Shown here in pieces: positions 23,101 through 34,760 of a DNA stretch of 64,000 nt; position 1 is the first letter of the stretch; each line of letters starts with the position of its first letter. The notes under the pieces were generated by a model, which worked only from the letters and a program-made list of their open reading frames with translations, was not told the origin of the DNA and made no database searches. Source of the stretch: Nelumbo lutea (Eukaryota > Streptophyta > Magnoliopsida > Proteales > Nelumbonaceae); assembly GCA_022828595.1 (NCBI GenBank), contig JAKGHH010000004.1, positions 24,560,372 to 24,624,371 of the forward strand, written 5' to 3'. Both the position numbers and the translations under genes were made by a program.

Positions 23101-24279
23101 GAGGCATTTCTGGAGCGGGATGCCGTCTTATGTTCATAACTGACAGTTTTTTGAATGGGTAATTGGGCAGAGTTCAGCTGCCTAATATGTCGGAAAGTCA
23201 TGATCATGCCCCTTACGACTCCATGTGCTCATAACTTTTGTAAGCCTTGTCTGGAGAATGCATTTGCTGGTCAGACCTTTGTAAGAGAGAGGACATGTGA
23301 AGGTAGAAGAACATTACGTGCAAGAAAGAATGTCATGAAATGTCCATCGTGCCCTAATGACATTTCCGACTTCCTCCAAAATCCACAGGTGTGTAACTGA
23401 AAATCTCCTAATATATTTGCAACTTAGCAGTGCTTATTTAATTTGTAGTATTGCTGGATTCACTGTTCTCTGTATCACACTATGACTATAACTTTGAGTG
23501 CATTAGCTGTCCCAAAGTGGTAGATACTGGGTCTGGTTGCTTAGTTGATGGGGTGTGTATAGCTCATTTGGTTAGGGATGTGCTATTTATTTTCTTAAAC
23601 TAAACGGGGGGAGTTGAGGTGTTATCATCAACATTATCATTTTTGTCTATCTGAATTTTATATTTTAAAGAAAATATTCCTGCCTCTCTTGCTGTCTCCC
23701 TTTCTTTCATGTGTTTTTCCTTCTACAGGTGCACCTTTTCTTTTGTTTTCTAATCTGGGATGTTTATTGCAACAGGTAAATAGAGAGTTGATGGATGTCA
23801 TAGAATCCCTTAAACGTCAGACTGAAGAGACAGAAGAATGTGCTGAAAAATCAAGTGAAGAAATTGATGACATGGAAGAGAAACCTGATGCTCTAACAGA
23901 TACTGAAGCCAGCACCGAGAAATTAGATATGATAAATGAAAGTGATGGTAAGGAAGTTGCTGATGGGGAGAAAAGCAAGATGTCCATAAATGAGAAGCAG
24001 GATGATCAGGAGAACTGTAAAATATCCAAAGATGAAATGCCCGATTCTGTAGAAGGGGATGCTGGTAAACCTAAAATGCCAGACTGTATTGAGCAGGATT
24101 TGCCAACCAGAAATGAGACCAGACCTAAACGGACTTGTAAGCGGAAGGCAACTGTTGAGACTTCTCATGCCGGTGCAAAGACCAGAAGCAGGAGCAAGAA
24201 AACCAAAGAGTCTATTGATGATGGAAATGTTTCACCATCAAGCCCTCTCCATGTTCAATCAGATGATGATTTTGAATGA
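17181..24279 (+). CDS. VIM: E3 ubiquitin ligase ORTHRUS/VIM (PHD-RING-SRA-RING), complete
   Basis: Plant UHRF1-type nuclear protein. The SRA domain binds hemimethylated/methylated cytosine and the RINGs act with E2 enzymes; the family keeps CG methylation by helping MET1. Nine exons join in frame: 17181-17663, 19810-20342, 21565-21690, 22149-22248, 22338-22399, 22504-22606, 22710-22854, 23171-23388 and 23776-24279 (757 residues). All introns are GT-AG. PHD finger: C15, C18, C30, C33, H38, C41, C57 and C60. First RING: C149 to C187 (CSFC, TPCGHNFC, CAKC). SRA: about 259-434, from IFVTVPPDHFG to RCDNEPAPWT, with AGIAGQSDYGAQSVALSGGY inside. Second RING: C521 to C578 (CLIC, PCAHNFC, CPSC), then DISDFLQNPQ. 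The tail 591-757 is acidic and Lys-rich with basic clusters RPKRTCKRK (706-714) and KTRSRSKKTK (725-734), probably nuclear signals. It is longer than the roughly 645-residue Arabidopsis proteins, mainly in this tail. No damage is seen. Confidence 0.96.
17664..19809 (+). other. VIM intron 1 (2.1 kb)
   Basis: Long first intron with donor ACG|GTCAGT and acceptor CCAG|ACTCC. It holds no coding sequence. At about 18386-18445 the words TTTTAGGG, GGTTTAAGGG and TTAGGATTTAG form a degenerate telomere-like patch. Confidence 0.85.
20598..20822. mobile_element. MITE, 'GGTGTCAATGGACC' family, in VIM intron 2
   Basis: Starts GTTGTCAATGGACCGG and ends GGTGTAATTGACACCCC, inverted ends of one another. The interior has GATTGGACTGACGAATAAGG, close to the copy at 47779. 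Confidence 0.8.
20887..21310. mobile_element. MITE, 'element H' (GTTTTGTTTT ends), in VIM intron 2
   Basis: The left end GGGGGCATTCTATAACTTGA is mirrored by AACATTCGTGTTGTAGAAGG at the right. The interior is built of AAAACATG and GTTTTCAAAA words. The same type occurs at 46132 and 54927. Confidence 0.7.
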
Positions 24280-25075
24280 TTTATAGTCTATATTTTTTAC
24301 CCAAAAAAATTCATTTATATTTCATCTTAAGAAAGTTTAAGAGCTTTCTTTTTCCATTTCTGGAGTTTATGCCATTATAGTTGGTGGATTTTTATTTAAA
24401 CACTTGAGGAATTCTTGCCAATCAGGCATTCAATTTTTTAGCCTTAAATTTTGTATTATTTATTTACTTTTTGGATTCTTCATTTTGAATCTTTCCCATA
24501 CCCGTGTAGGTTCAAAATATCCACATGGTGCATTTGATGGAGGATGCATTATATGACAGATATCTTTAAGGTATGGGCATGTGGCGTGGGTGAAACCATG
24601 TTTTAGCTTCTTCAAAGAAGTATGCCAAATTCGAGATATCTCAAGTGGGCACTGAGGTTTAGCCAATTGCATCTGCATCTGATCTGATTATCATGTGATG
24701 TTTGGTATGCTTTCCATTTATTTGAAAAATGTTTTTTTTTTTATATATCTTCAAAACCGATTAAGTGGTTGATAAACGTTTTTTTTTTTACTATTGTTTG
24801 ATAGCCAAGTGGCATTAAGCATAATAGTAAATAAGCACCTTGGTATTAAGAGAGGTTAAAATGAAACTGTCTCCAATGGTTGATTTATGCATACACCAAG
24901 ATAAACATTTATTTGATGAACAAGTTAACCAAATAATCATAAAAAACAGGTTTACCAAATAGCATTTTAGGGCAAATGCCTACATTGTGATGAATTAGCA
25001 TTGTTTTTCAAATAAATGAAAGCCATACTAAACACCATCCGAATATTTTGATCCAAAATTGATTCTAATGTAGGG
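24280..25075. other. VIM 3' flank, intergenic
   Basis: Probably contains the 3' UTR. AATAAA-like signals are not clear. T-rich, with no gene seen. 24690-25040 has inverted words (ATGAAAGCCATACTAAACACC opposite GATGTTTGGTATGCTTTCC), so it may be a MITE of about 340 bp. Confidence 0.45.
24698..25042. mobile_element. Putative MITE with GGTGTTTGGTATGCTTT-like ends
   Basis: GATGTTTGGTATGCTTTCCA, then TTTATTTGAAAAATG at the left, is the inverse of CATTGTTTTTCAAATAAATG, then AAAGCCATACTAAACACCAT, at the right. Arms of about 40 bp with a non-coding interior. Confidence 0.7.
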
Positions 25076-25077
25076 GT

Positions 25078-26290
25078 ATTTAGTCAACTTGTAGATCTTG
25101 ATATGTGGATTGTGGTGTCGATTGGATCCATCCTGTCCATCTTGACACACGGTGTCGATCGAATGCACTTTGACTATCTATCACCAACCACTACCAACCA
25201 TTGCCACCTACTTCCAAATACTCTCAATCAATTCCAAGTCTCCAATTATAAAAAGGGGTTCCCACATTGAGGTAAGGACACATTATAACTTAAGCTCTAA
25301 GTATCATCTTTTGCTTAGTCTTACCCCTTAGAGCCCTCTTCTAACTTGATCATCGGAGCCTTCACTCCTGGGATAACTCCCAGGGCCTTTGGCATTTTCT
25401 TTGGACCCGTTGGCTTTGAATTTTGAAATTATGTTGTTGTCCTCGGCTCCATATTTGGTAGCGACAATTGGTGCCGTCTGTGGGAATATCTTCAAAACTT
25501 TTCTTTAAGAAAAAAAAAAAACTAATTTAATCAATTAGTGTCCTTGAAATAGTTGACAATCAAGACCTTACCCCTAACGTCTGGAATTTAGTCATGATTG
25601 ACCAATTCGAGCTAGTCCTGAACATGTTGGACAACTTGGCCCAACAATTGGACAATATGGGGTGTCTGGCAAGAAGCCACCCACAAGGTGGCTACCCCAT
25701 CAAAAGCCATGGACAATGTAATGGGCGATTCACTCGTATCCTGCTAAGCCAACACTTGGGTGGCCTGGAGAGAGCTGATCGTTTGGAGTCAGACAACAAT
25801 AGTTGATGGGTCAGCAAGCCCTGTTCCAAGACCCTCAGCTCCCTAGTTGAGGGGCTGACCACGTGGGGTTCCACGTTGAGTACAAGAACCTTGGTCTTCG
25901 ATATCATCATGCGGTGATTAGTTGGGACGACAATGGATGCTTGGGCCACTACAGTCCCCCTCTAAGATGTACTGGCGTTTGAGCACTCCGAGAATGGGGC
26001 TGACTTGTCTCACATGAGAGGGAACCAACACCAAGCCAAAGCGACGCTGATATATATCGACTAGTGCCTCAGAGATATCTATCCATTCACCGGTTGCCTT
26101 GCCTCATCCGGTTGAATGGAGGCGTTCATAGATATCGTCGTACTTGCAAATCTTTCGGGCACTCATGCTTAGGTGCCTTCATGTATAAGGCGTTCCAAGC
26201 CACGTTCAAGGGAGTTCGCGGACCTCTAAGATGTACTCTCCGCACTTCATTGCCTCTTGAAGATAGTTCGCGGACCTCAGAGCCTTCGAA
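25078..26290 (+). mobile_element. Gypsy-type LTR retrotransposon remnant (LTR, PBS, gag piece)
   Basis: An LTR-like stretch ends near TAGCGACA at 25462 and is followed by ATTGGTGCCGTCTGTGGGAA, the usual start of the internal region of many plant Gypsy elements. A TATA-like TATAAAAAGG lies at about 25247. 25594-25800 encodes a broken gag N-terminus. Around 26080-26220 a decayed Retrotrans_gag core is readable (GAFMYKAFQATFKG). No protease, reverse transcriptase or 3' LTR is seen, so the element is truncated. Confidence 0.65.
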
Positions 26291-26329
26291 AACGGTGTAA
26301 AAAACCGTCATGTTCTGATGTCGGTCAAG

Positions 26330-26618
26330 CAGACGCGCGGGAAAAGCCTTCTAACATATATGAATCTCTGTGTATCTTGTACTGGTTACTACTCATTTTC
26401 CTCGTACCGTCTGCTCCGATCTCCCTCAGCTCTCTCTATCGTCTGCTGGTTATTCCTCATTTCCTCCTACCGTCTACCCCGTGGCTCTTATAACCGAAAT
26501 CTTGACTGGCGACGGCAAGGTTGTGCGCTGATCACCTGGAGCTTCATCTCGTGCATTCGAATCTGGTGTACATCCTGATTATCGTCACCAGGAGCTAACA
26601 TAGGCGAATTTGATCAAG
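26330..26618 (+). promoter_or_regulatory. Possible untranslated first exon/promoter of PAM16
   Basis: A pyrimidine-rich, relatively GC-rich stretch ends in a good donor, GATCAAG|GTATGC at about 26617. No open frame with a known product is present. PAM16 begins 5.4 kb downstream right after an acceptor-like GATAG, so this could be its 5' UTR exon. The link is inferred only from order and strand. Confidence 0.3.
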
Positions 26619-28109
26619 GTATGCTCTGTACTCGTTCTTTTAACGTTTCACGCCGTGATTTTCCTTCTGTTTTTCTCTTCTTCATTGGTTGTTATTTTGA
26701 ATGTTTTTGATGTGGTTTAGTTAAGATTTGAGGAGGTTGTCGAAGTTGGTGATGAGGCACCTGTCGAACCAACTTCTACTAAAGACCTATACCCTCAAAT
26801 TTCTAGTTTCTCATGCTGTGAGGACCTTTGTTTTTTTTTTTTTTTTAACTCTTCTCTTTTCTGAACTGCATGCTCTGTTTTTCTTTTCTTCTCCTTAAAA
26901 TGCATCGATCTATAGTCATGTTATGGATCCTATCTGAGATTAATGACCAGCACCGATGATTGTGTCGTTTCTTCTTAATTATGCTCTCTCATATTGATCG
27001 AGTAGGGAATCCTTTAATAGAATGTTTAAGTAAATACTGAACCCCTGTATTCTTATGTGCGCTTATCTGCCGTTTTGTTACGGGTTCCATTTTATTTACT
27101 GTGAATAAATCTAGTGCTGTTGCAATATGTGCTATTCCGAGAGATAAATCCCCATACCAGCTCTGGTAAACCCCCTGATATCGACTTCGCTGCATATCTT
27201 TTTCATCCCTTTGCTGTATTAGATATCTTCCCTTTTCCTTTCTATCTTCAAATGATTGTAATAATTTAGTTTCTCATGGTATAAGTTAACCTTCCTCTGG
27301 GTTTAGCAGTTTTGGAAATGATTCAAGGATTTTTTGCCATTTCAATGAATGTTGATTGGAGCCTAAAGGTCTCGTAAATATCTTTTTCAATGTCCTCAGA
27401 ATCTCTGTATTCTGATTTCTTCCTTTTCCATATTATTTGAGTTACTCCTGTTGTTAGGGCCAAATACCAGAAGGTCGCAATGCGTGTGTGCCTCTCACTA
27501 CTGAATTCGGTTTTATTGAAATAAAAAGAAAAGAAAAAAAAGATCACTTTAGAGTAGGACCCATTATGGGACTGGTAGGAATTACATTGGGTGATGCTAG
27601 GAAGCACTTAACAATGATTCTCAGAATAAAGGTTTTTTTAGGTATAGACTGTCATCCCCGAATGAGTAGGTCTTAAAAGAAAAGGATGTAAGAAAAGTAA
27701 GGATGCTTGACCGTGAGGATAAACTAGTTCAGTGAGTCCAAAAAAAAAAAAAGAAAAAAAAGAAAAGAAAAGGAAGTAACAATTAAAAGCAACAATATAA
27801 AATAATAAATAAGTTTGGCAAAGGGTGAAATGGGAAGACTAGTCCATCAGACCCGGGTTCATCTAGGAAATAAAGGAGGGATAATAAGCTATTAAAAAAT
27901 GAAAATAAAATAAAAAAATATAGTGAAATAAATATATAAATAACATAAAATATAAAAGTTAAAAAATTTTTGATAAAAAATAGTAATAATTTCAAAACTA
28001 AACTCAAATAGGATTCCATAAGAAAACAAAAAAAAAGGAGAAAATTCAAAAGATAAAAAAAGAAGAGAATGATAAAAATAATAAATAAAAAAATATATAA
28101 GAAGCTTTT

Positions 28110-28440
28110 TCTTTGTGTTGACTTATCCTTATCCTTTTCTTTCTTTACAGTTGTTCTGTTTGCTTAGTTGTGTTTGTTTATTTGTTTAGATTATCATGTG
28201 GGCCCTACCTATTGGACCCTGGAGAGGGGTGCCTAACCCCTTCCCTCTCCCATCCAAGTCTTATCGGTCTGGTTAGCTGGTGCCTCGGGCTTTGGAGTCA
28301 TTAATAAATCAAAATGTTTTCTGACATAAATCCTGGAGGTCCCATCACCTCCATTTCCATAATTGATGGGTGGCGACTCCATTCACAGCCCAAGTAAGCC
28401 GTTTTTCTGATGCCCACAATAACAAAAAAAAAAAAGAAAA
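28110..28440 (+). mobile_element. Possible LTR end with TGGCGACTCC primer-binding-like site
   Basis: GGGTGGCGACTCCATTCACA at about 28368 resembles the tRNA-Arg type primer-binding site of Ogre/Tat Gypsy elements. The preceding 250 bp is LTR-like. No gag or pol follows, and the next sequence is an A-rich run. Tentative. Confidence 0.35.
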
Positions 28441-28894
28441 GAAAAGCGTAAATAGTGATTATGGACAAGATGAATTTGAGACAGTATACAGAGGAAATGA
28501 CCAGAGCGGAATTTTCTGAATGCAGTAAGCCAATCCTCAAAAGCATGCTGACAGACTTTTAGCTTACATGAATTTTAGACTTATTAAATGCAAGAAGCAT
28601 CATTATAGGATAAGAAAATTATGAGTGGATCAGGTTTGGGAGTTGGGACTCAAATTACTACTGCTCTTTACCTGATCCGGTTATTGATAATCAGGTTTTG
28701 TAGCATGAGCATAAAGGTGTTTGTCTACCATTCATGCTTACTTCAAATGATCTTAAAATGGATTTATTTGATTGACCAGTCACATCCATGGATCATGCTC
28801 TCATTGAACATGGAGCCAGGTCCCAACATATTGGATGTGTTGACAAAGTCAAATGGCTAGACTGACAAGGGCCTGTTATTTGTCTATTATTAGT

Positions 28895-29180
28895 GAGTCT
28901 AGGAAATTGGTACAAGTTGAAGGGCCTATAAAAGATGGGGTATGCCTAAAATGACATGGGTTGAAGTAGTGAGAAATGATTTGAGGGACCATAATTCAAC
29001 AATGGGTATGACACTGAACTGTGCGGGATGGTGGAACATGATTCATGGAGTCCATATAATTGGGACAAGCCTTAGTTGAGTTGAGTTAGTCTAGGAAACT
29101 TGGAATGGTGGAACACAATTCATGTAGCCGACTCCATATAATTGGGACAAGGCTTGGTTGTGTTGAGTTAGTCTAGGAAA
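28895..29180 (+). mobile_element. LINE ORF2 3' tail remnant
   Basis: Reads MTWVEVVRNDLRDHNST and MGMTLNCAGW in frame, the closing part of plant LINE ORF2, followed by the TCCATATAATTGGGACAAG tail. The tail appears twice (about 29053 and 29129), a short local duplication. It lies in the presumed 5' intron of PAM16 or between genes. Confidence 0.75.
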
Positions 29181-32046
29181 GTTAATTTGGGGATCTTTGA
29201 AGGTCTCTGTCTCAAGTTCATTATTGAGTAAGAATAAGGATAGAAAGTTAGTTTTTTAAGAGATTACAGCATTTCATTGGTTGATGTATCTTTATATTAT
29301 TGAAGAGAATATATATGCTATATGCATGTAGAAGTATATACATATCTTCCTTTGAAGGTCTCTGTGTCTGGAATTCCTTTTTATTAAGAATTAGAGATGG
29401 GAAATTTAGTTTTTTAGATAGACTAGGGTATTGCATAGATTTGTCTGGTTGATCAGTTGTTGAAGAAAAGAGAATATAGGAACATTTTTACTATATATTT
29501 CTATTATATGTTTGATCATTACTTTTCTTGAAGTTCACAAGTTCATGGATCCATGTGAAACTTAGCATTTAGATAGTTTGAAGAAGCTATTGTCAATTAT
29601 CGCGTCTATCCTTTTAGCCGCACCACACCATCAGGCCAGATCCTCTTCTTATTGCATTCACATCTATAGATTTGTTGGTCTTATATTTGTTTCTTAGTCT
29701 AATGTTGATGATAGAGTTTGGAATATTTTAATCTTCTGGTGGTTGCCTTCTAATTCTTCCTCAAGGACACAGTGAATTGTCAGTCCAATCCCTTACCTTC
29801 CTGTTTAAGAAAATTTAGAAACCTTCGGTCTTTTCCAAAGTGAAAATGGTACTTGAGAAGGTAGTGCCAGGCCATTCATATTTTCCCTTGCACTCCTATT
29901 CTGACATTTTTGATCTATTTAACCTCCTTTGCTTCAGAAGATGGCCAGGTTGATTTTTGGCATTGATAGCAGTTTCATGGAGGCTATCTAGGTTTTCGTG
30001 TGTCCTTTAGTTGATTCTCAGTTGACATGTCAATGGATGTGCTATTTCAATGCTGTTATTTGGAGATTTGTTCATTAGGACAATGAACAATTGGTTCCTT
30101 AGCAAGCCCACCTCGACCAAAACAAATATGAAAAAATGATAGTTTATTTGTCTGTAATCAGAAGGACTCCACAATCTGAACCAACTAGTTGGATATAAAA
30201 AATCAGTCTACCATGTGGATCTTTTGCAATGATCATTCAATAGGGAATCACACATAATCAGATCATCAGAAAATATGAATATTGATTAGCTTCAATGTTT
30301 TAACATCCCTTCCATTAATATAATTTAATGGTCGTATACAATCTTATAATTTTCATTCGTTCATAATATGGCCATACATTTGCATTTTAGCAGAACTCAA
30401 AATAATGGCTGAGATTTTATTATGCAAGATAAAATTGAGTCTTTTTACTACATGATTGGTTGATATAAAACCTAGCATGATTTCTAGGTTGCACTCATTT
30501 TGTAGGTTTCTTTTCAGAATATGGTTCTTACATGTAATGTAATTCCAATTTTCCTCTTATTGTTTGCTATTCCAGTCTTGCAGATTTTTTCCTTCAGGAA
30601 TCCTTCGCATACCAGATCCTGTTGTTTTATTAGCTACACCATTCCCTGAGGTTTGATTGTGGTATGGTTGCAGATGTTTTAATGTACTCATCTATACGAT
30701 CTACTTCATGTTAGTTTTGGTTGTTTCTTTTTATGTGGTCTTATTTGTACCTTTTTCTGTTTATTGAAGTCATCTTTGGTCCTTAAGTTCTATTCTATTA
30801 TCAGCTAGATTTTTTTGAGGCTCTGAATCATGGTATGTATAGTTCCATTCCATATTTCAATTAAAGTTTTTTATTTTCTACATCTCTGTATGTTAATTTG
30901 CTCTGGCATAATAGGTCTGCTAGTTGGATTGTTTAGGGAACTCTAAATGACCAAGAAATCTTCCACATGGGTATTTTCTATGTTAAAAAAATTAAGACTT
31001 TGAACCAGTATCGGTTGGGCAAACCACCGATACAGGGTGGGTTATAGGACAGAGAGACTAAACCATAGTCAATCCTGAGGCGCCCTACTTGATGGATTGT
31101 TTTGATCACACATCCTTCCACATGGCGCAGATAAGTAGGTTTTATAGGTAATCTTCCTACTTGGCCTGATTAGGAAGCCTTGTTCCTTAATGTTTCCCCC
31201 TAGTTTAATTGTTTTTCTATTTCAGGGCTTTGAGTTCTCCCTTGTAGTTACCTAAATGCCTTGGTAATTAGTTGGCAGTTTCCAAAAAAGTTTGTTTGCA
31301 AATTGCAGGTTGCTTCCCCTTGGTTCTGTTAATGTGTCAAACTTGGGGGATTTTTTGTATGGTTTCACTTTTCAAATAAAAAAACAACTGCCATTATCAG
31401 CAGATGTACATAAAAGAATCCTTAAAGACTGCTACTAGTTGAAATAAAAGAATCCTGACATCCCTTTGATCTTTAACAGGCCTTGTGTGAATAGTCCTCG
31501 TTGGAATGTGCATAAATCTATGCTTAAAAGCAAATCTATGAAAGCAAAAAGGGAACAAAACTGCTACAATTTCATAGTTTGGTGGAGCCATTAATTGCTT
31601 TACTGGACCAAAAGGCATGGATTGGAAAAGAATGGGTTCTTCTATGAATTGCTGATAGTAAACTGCAAAACCGTAACTTGACTAAGAGCCCGTTCAGATA
31701 AATAGTGACTAGAATGCCGTTTGGGAGAGCATGGCCTGATATGCGCTTGATAGTGGCTTTCTGGAATGTTGTTTCTACATGATTTTGACACATTTCAGTC
31801 ACATGGAAAATGGATTTACATTCATCTTCCATCTTTTAAAATAATCAAAAGGATTATTAATATGAAAAAATGCATGGGTGTGGGGCTGATGTGGCCAATG
31901 ACACCATACATGTGTGCGATCTAGTGAGTCAGCCATTTTCTCCTTCTAACTCTGTTGTTTTGCAAAATTTGTTTAACCAATCTGAAAAAGGACTGTCTTC
32001 TTCTGCAAAAGATTCATCGTCCATCAAATAATATGTGATAGTTCTC
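29181..32046. other. Non-coding DNA upstream of PAM16 coding exons
   Basis: 2.9 kb without a supportable gene. Many short T-rich stretches and possible splice signals fit a long intron or intergenic DNA. I see no tRNA or clear repeat. Confidence 0.5.
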
Positions 32047-32779
32047 ATGTTGCTGGTGCTGGCTGCAAAGATTCTTTCAAACTTGATTGTGACAGGGTCT
32101 GCAATATTGGCAAGGGCTGCTGTGCAAGCTTACCGCCAAGCACTTGCAAGTAAGTTCACTGTCTTTTAATAATATCACAAAGATTACATCAATTTGCTTC
32201 TTTTCCAAGTAAAGATGTTTCAACGATCATTGGATAACTTACTGGTCTTTTCTGCTTTTCTAATTCCATGGTCGTAATGGTACTAACAAATTTCTCAAAC
32301 TGAAACTACTAGAGCCCATATTCTTCCGATGACATTTTTATTTCATCTGCCCTCTTTCAGTCCTTTCAAAATCCAACTTGACCTTTTGATTTGACCGGTT
32401 CCAGATGCCTCAAAATCTGGCGTCACGCAAGGGATGGCACAGACTACCGTTCGTAGGGCTAGCAAAATCATGACTGAAGCAGAGGCCCAACAGATTCTAG
32501 GGGTCACCGAGGGGTCGTCATGGGAAGAGATTTTGCGGGTTTGTATCTCATCCCATTTTGCTTTTTTTTTTTTTTTTTTGTTTTTAATTAACCTTTGCTG
32601 CTTGACAATTGAACTGGTATTTCTTACAAGTTGGGACCAAAAATCTGCACGTACGAATGCAGAAGTACGAAACTATGTTTGAGCAAAATGCCAAGAATGG
32701 GAGCTTTTACTTACAATTGAAGGTCCAGAGAGCTAAGGAATGTCTGGAAGTATTGTACCAAAGCAAAGCCCAGGGATGA
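32047..32779 (+). CDS. PAM16: PAM16/TIM16 mitochondrial import motor subunit
   Basis: PAM16 (TIM16) is the J-like partner of PAM18 in the presequence-translocase motor on the matrix side of the inner membrane, where it restrains PAM18 stimulation of mtHsp70. Plant members include MUSE5/TXR1. Three coding exons join in frame: 32047-32149, 32405-32538 and 32663-32779, giving 117 residues, the usual family size. The N-terminus carries AAKILSNLIVTGSAILARAA, the membrane-proximal segment, then VQAYRQALANASKSG. The J-like region has EAEAQQILGVTEGSSWEEIL and NGSFYLQLKVQRAKECLEVL and, as expected for PAM16, no HPD motif. Start choice: ATG 32047 adds MLLVL before the family's usual M-A-A-K start, and an in-frame TAA at 32029 lies just upstream. 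Splicing from an upstream exon at the GATAG acceptor would still use this ATG. Confidence 0.95.
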
Positions 32780-33056
32780 ACAAATTGATAACATGGCAAA
32801 GCATAGGCTGCGTTTTTGTCTTGTCTTCATCTAATTCTTATTCTTTCCACGATGTACACCCAGGTGGGCTTTGTAAATTTCATTTGTTTTGTTGACAACA
32901 GGGCATTAAAGTTTCTTTAAAATGTGAGAGAGAGTAGTAGTTTCGCCAAGATGAGCTGTTTGTGATTCATGAATCTCAGATAGCTTCAGACGTCGTGGTG
33001 GATCTTTACGTGAAAGTATTCTCGTGCTGTGCTAAAAATAGGGACTCTAGTCTTTG

Positions 33057-33244
33057 GGCCCGTTTGGTTCATAGTTGGAATCGAAATTGGAATTGGCCGT
33101 AATCTGTTTGGTTACAGGAATTGGAATCAGTTTGGTTCATGGTTGGAATTGAAATGATCTATTTTCATAATCTGTTTGGTTCAGACATGAATTTGAATCA
33201 ATTGATTCTGATTCAGACCTCTATTCCCATGAACCAAACGGGCC
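33057..33244. mobile_element. 'Element G' MITE with perfect GGCCCGTTTGGTTCAT ends
   Basis: GGCCCGTTTGGTTCAT at the left and ATGAACCAAACGGGCC at the right are exact inverted repeats. The interior is GGAATTGGAATCAGTTTGG-type text. At 188 bp it is the best-preserved copy of this family in the window. Confidence 0.9.
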
Positions 33245-33909
33245 GTTAACACTTAATAGTTGTCTGATAACCCTGAACCATTTGGAATTGGAAGGGTAAT
33301 TGTCTATAAGCCTAGTGCGTGGGAATGTGACACATTTGAGATTATTATGCCGGAAGTGGGGAAAAGAAATGAATAGGCCACGGGATGGGTTCTTTGTCAA
33401 CTTGCGGTCCATGAAATAGTAGTTGGCTTGAAAAGCCCACACCTGTTTGAGCCCTTGAACCTTACCTACCCAAATGAGGCCCATTATAATTTTTGTGGGT
33501 TTGGAATGGTCCGAACCCACAATGATTGTTGCCTACGGATGACTGTGTTGTAGTCTAGGTGGTTAATGACATTTCTCCTATTTGGAAAAGCCCATCCGGA
33601 TATGCTGGTTATCCATTATTCATTGCTGGTTTTGCAATTTCGAGTGTGTACACAGCCTAAATACATGATCGGTAACCAGCAGATAGATCTTGACACCGGA
33701 AAAGCAGGTTCTGGATGTGGCTCCGAACCCTGGGCTGGCCAGTGAGGAGAGGGTCCTCTACACTACTGGTCCAATGGTTTCACGCCAACTTATTAGAGTT
33801 ATAGTGGTCTTATGGTATTGCGTTTTTTGGTATTGGTGGTTATTTCTTTACCCACCAACAATTGAATGATTTGGCACAATATCATTGGACCAGTAGAGGA
33901 TTTGGAGCA

Positions 33910-34150
33910 TCTCGATATTGTACAAGCCAGAAAAACTTTGGCTGTTGAGGGCCCACAGCCTATGCTGTTGAGAGCGTTTTTGGGAATGTCTTGTTACCAT
34001 AAGAGTGAGTAAATTAATAATTGCCCTCTAATTTATTTTGAACAAAATCAAAGATATGGGTGTGAATAGGTGAATATGCCCAGCCTAAAAACTCTCTCCA
34101 ACTGTGTAGGCTGTTGGCCCCCAACAGCCAAAGTTATCCTGTACAAGTCA
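33910..34150. mobile_element. Foldback element with long arms
   Basis: TTGTACAAGCCAGAAAAACT, then TTGGCTGTTGAGGGCCCACAGCCTA at the left, is mirrored by TAGGCTGTTGGCCCCCAACA, then GCCAAAGTTATCCTGTACAAG, on the right. Arms of about 45 bp around a spacer of about 150 bp. A diverged GATCCGGATCTGxTGTG direct repeat follows at 34155 and 34233. Confidence 0.8.
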
Positions 34151-34760
34151 GAGGATCCGGATCTGGTGTGAAACATTTCCCCATGAATGACAATATGGCC
34201 TGACGTGCTTATTTGTGTACGAGTCAGAGAATCCGGATCTGATGTGTAGCTGGTGTGAGGAGCAAATCAGGTCTCCAAGCAGATGGCCTGACGTTCTTCC
34301 TTGTTCTGTTAATGCAAGCAGCCGCCGACTAGAAAACTTGTGGCAAATGGTTAATGGGCATTTAGGGCCAAAGCCCATTGTGATTTGCGACCCCAATAAA
34401 GAAGCCTTAGCCCATGCATGTAAAAAAAAAAAAAAAAAACAAGTATACATGCAATGCAATCATGATTGTTTTGCACATAAGCATGCATAGCGTATACATT
34501 TCACTGTGCATAGCCTTAGCCCATGCATGCATAGCGTATACATTGGCACCCCACATGCACATTTCACTGTGCATCGGGAACATCTCTAGTACTTATCACA
34601 ATTCTATTCTTATATGGGCAATTACTGTCATGTCAACCCTTTGGCTTCAACAAAAGCATTATACATCTCTCTTTTTATGTAGGCCTTTTTAGAGTTTAGT
34701 CTACCTCAGAATTTATTTATTAATTCTTCAAATGTATGTATCCCCACCCCCATTAAACCA

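Noticed and set aside
23552..23590. tRNA-like TAGCTCATTTGGTTAG in VIM intron 8
   Set aside because: Resembles a tRNA A box, but no B box, acceptor stem or cloverleaf follows at the right distance.
26318..26578. 86-codon frame before the PAM16 intron
   Set aside because: Ser/Tyr-rich text from a CT-rich leader; not a known protein. Treated as possible 5' UTR.
30999..31060. Palindromic-looking CCGATA words as a MITE end
   Set aside because: CAGTATCGGTTGG and CCACCGATACAGG can pair, but no second end or wider repeat was found.
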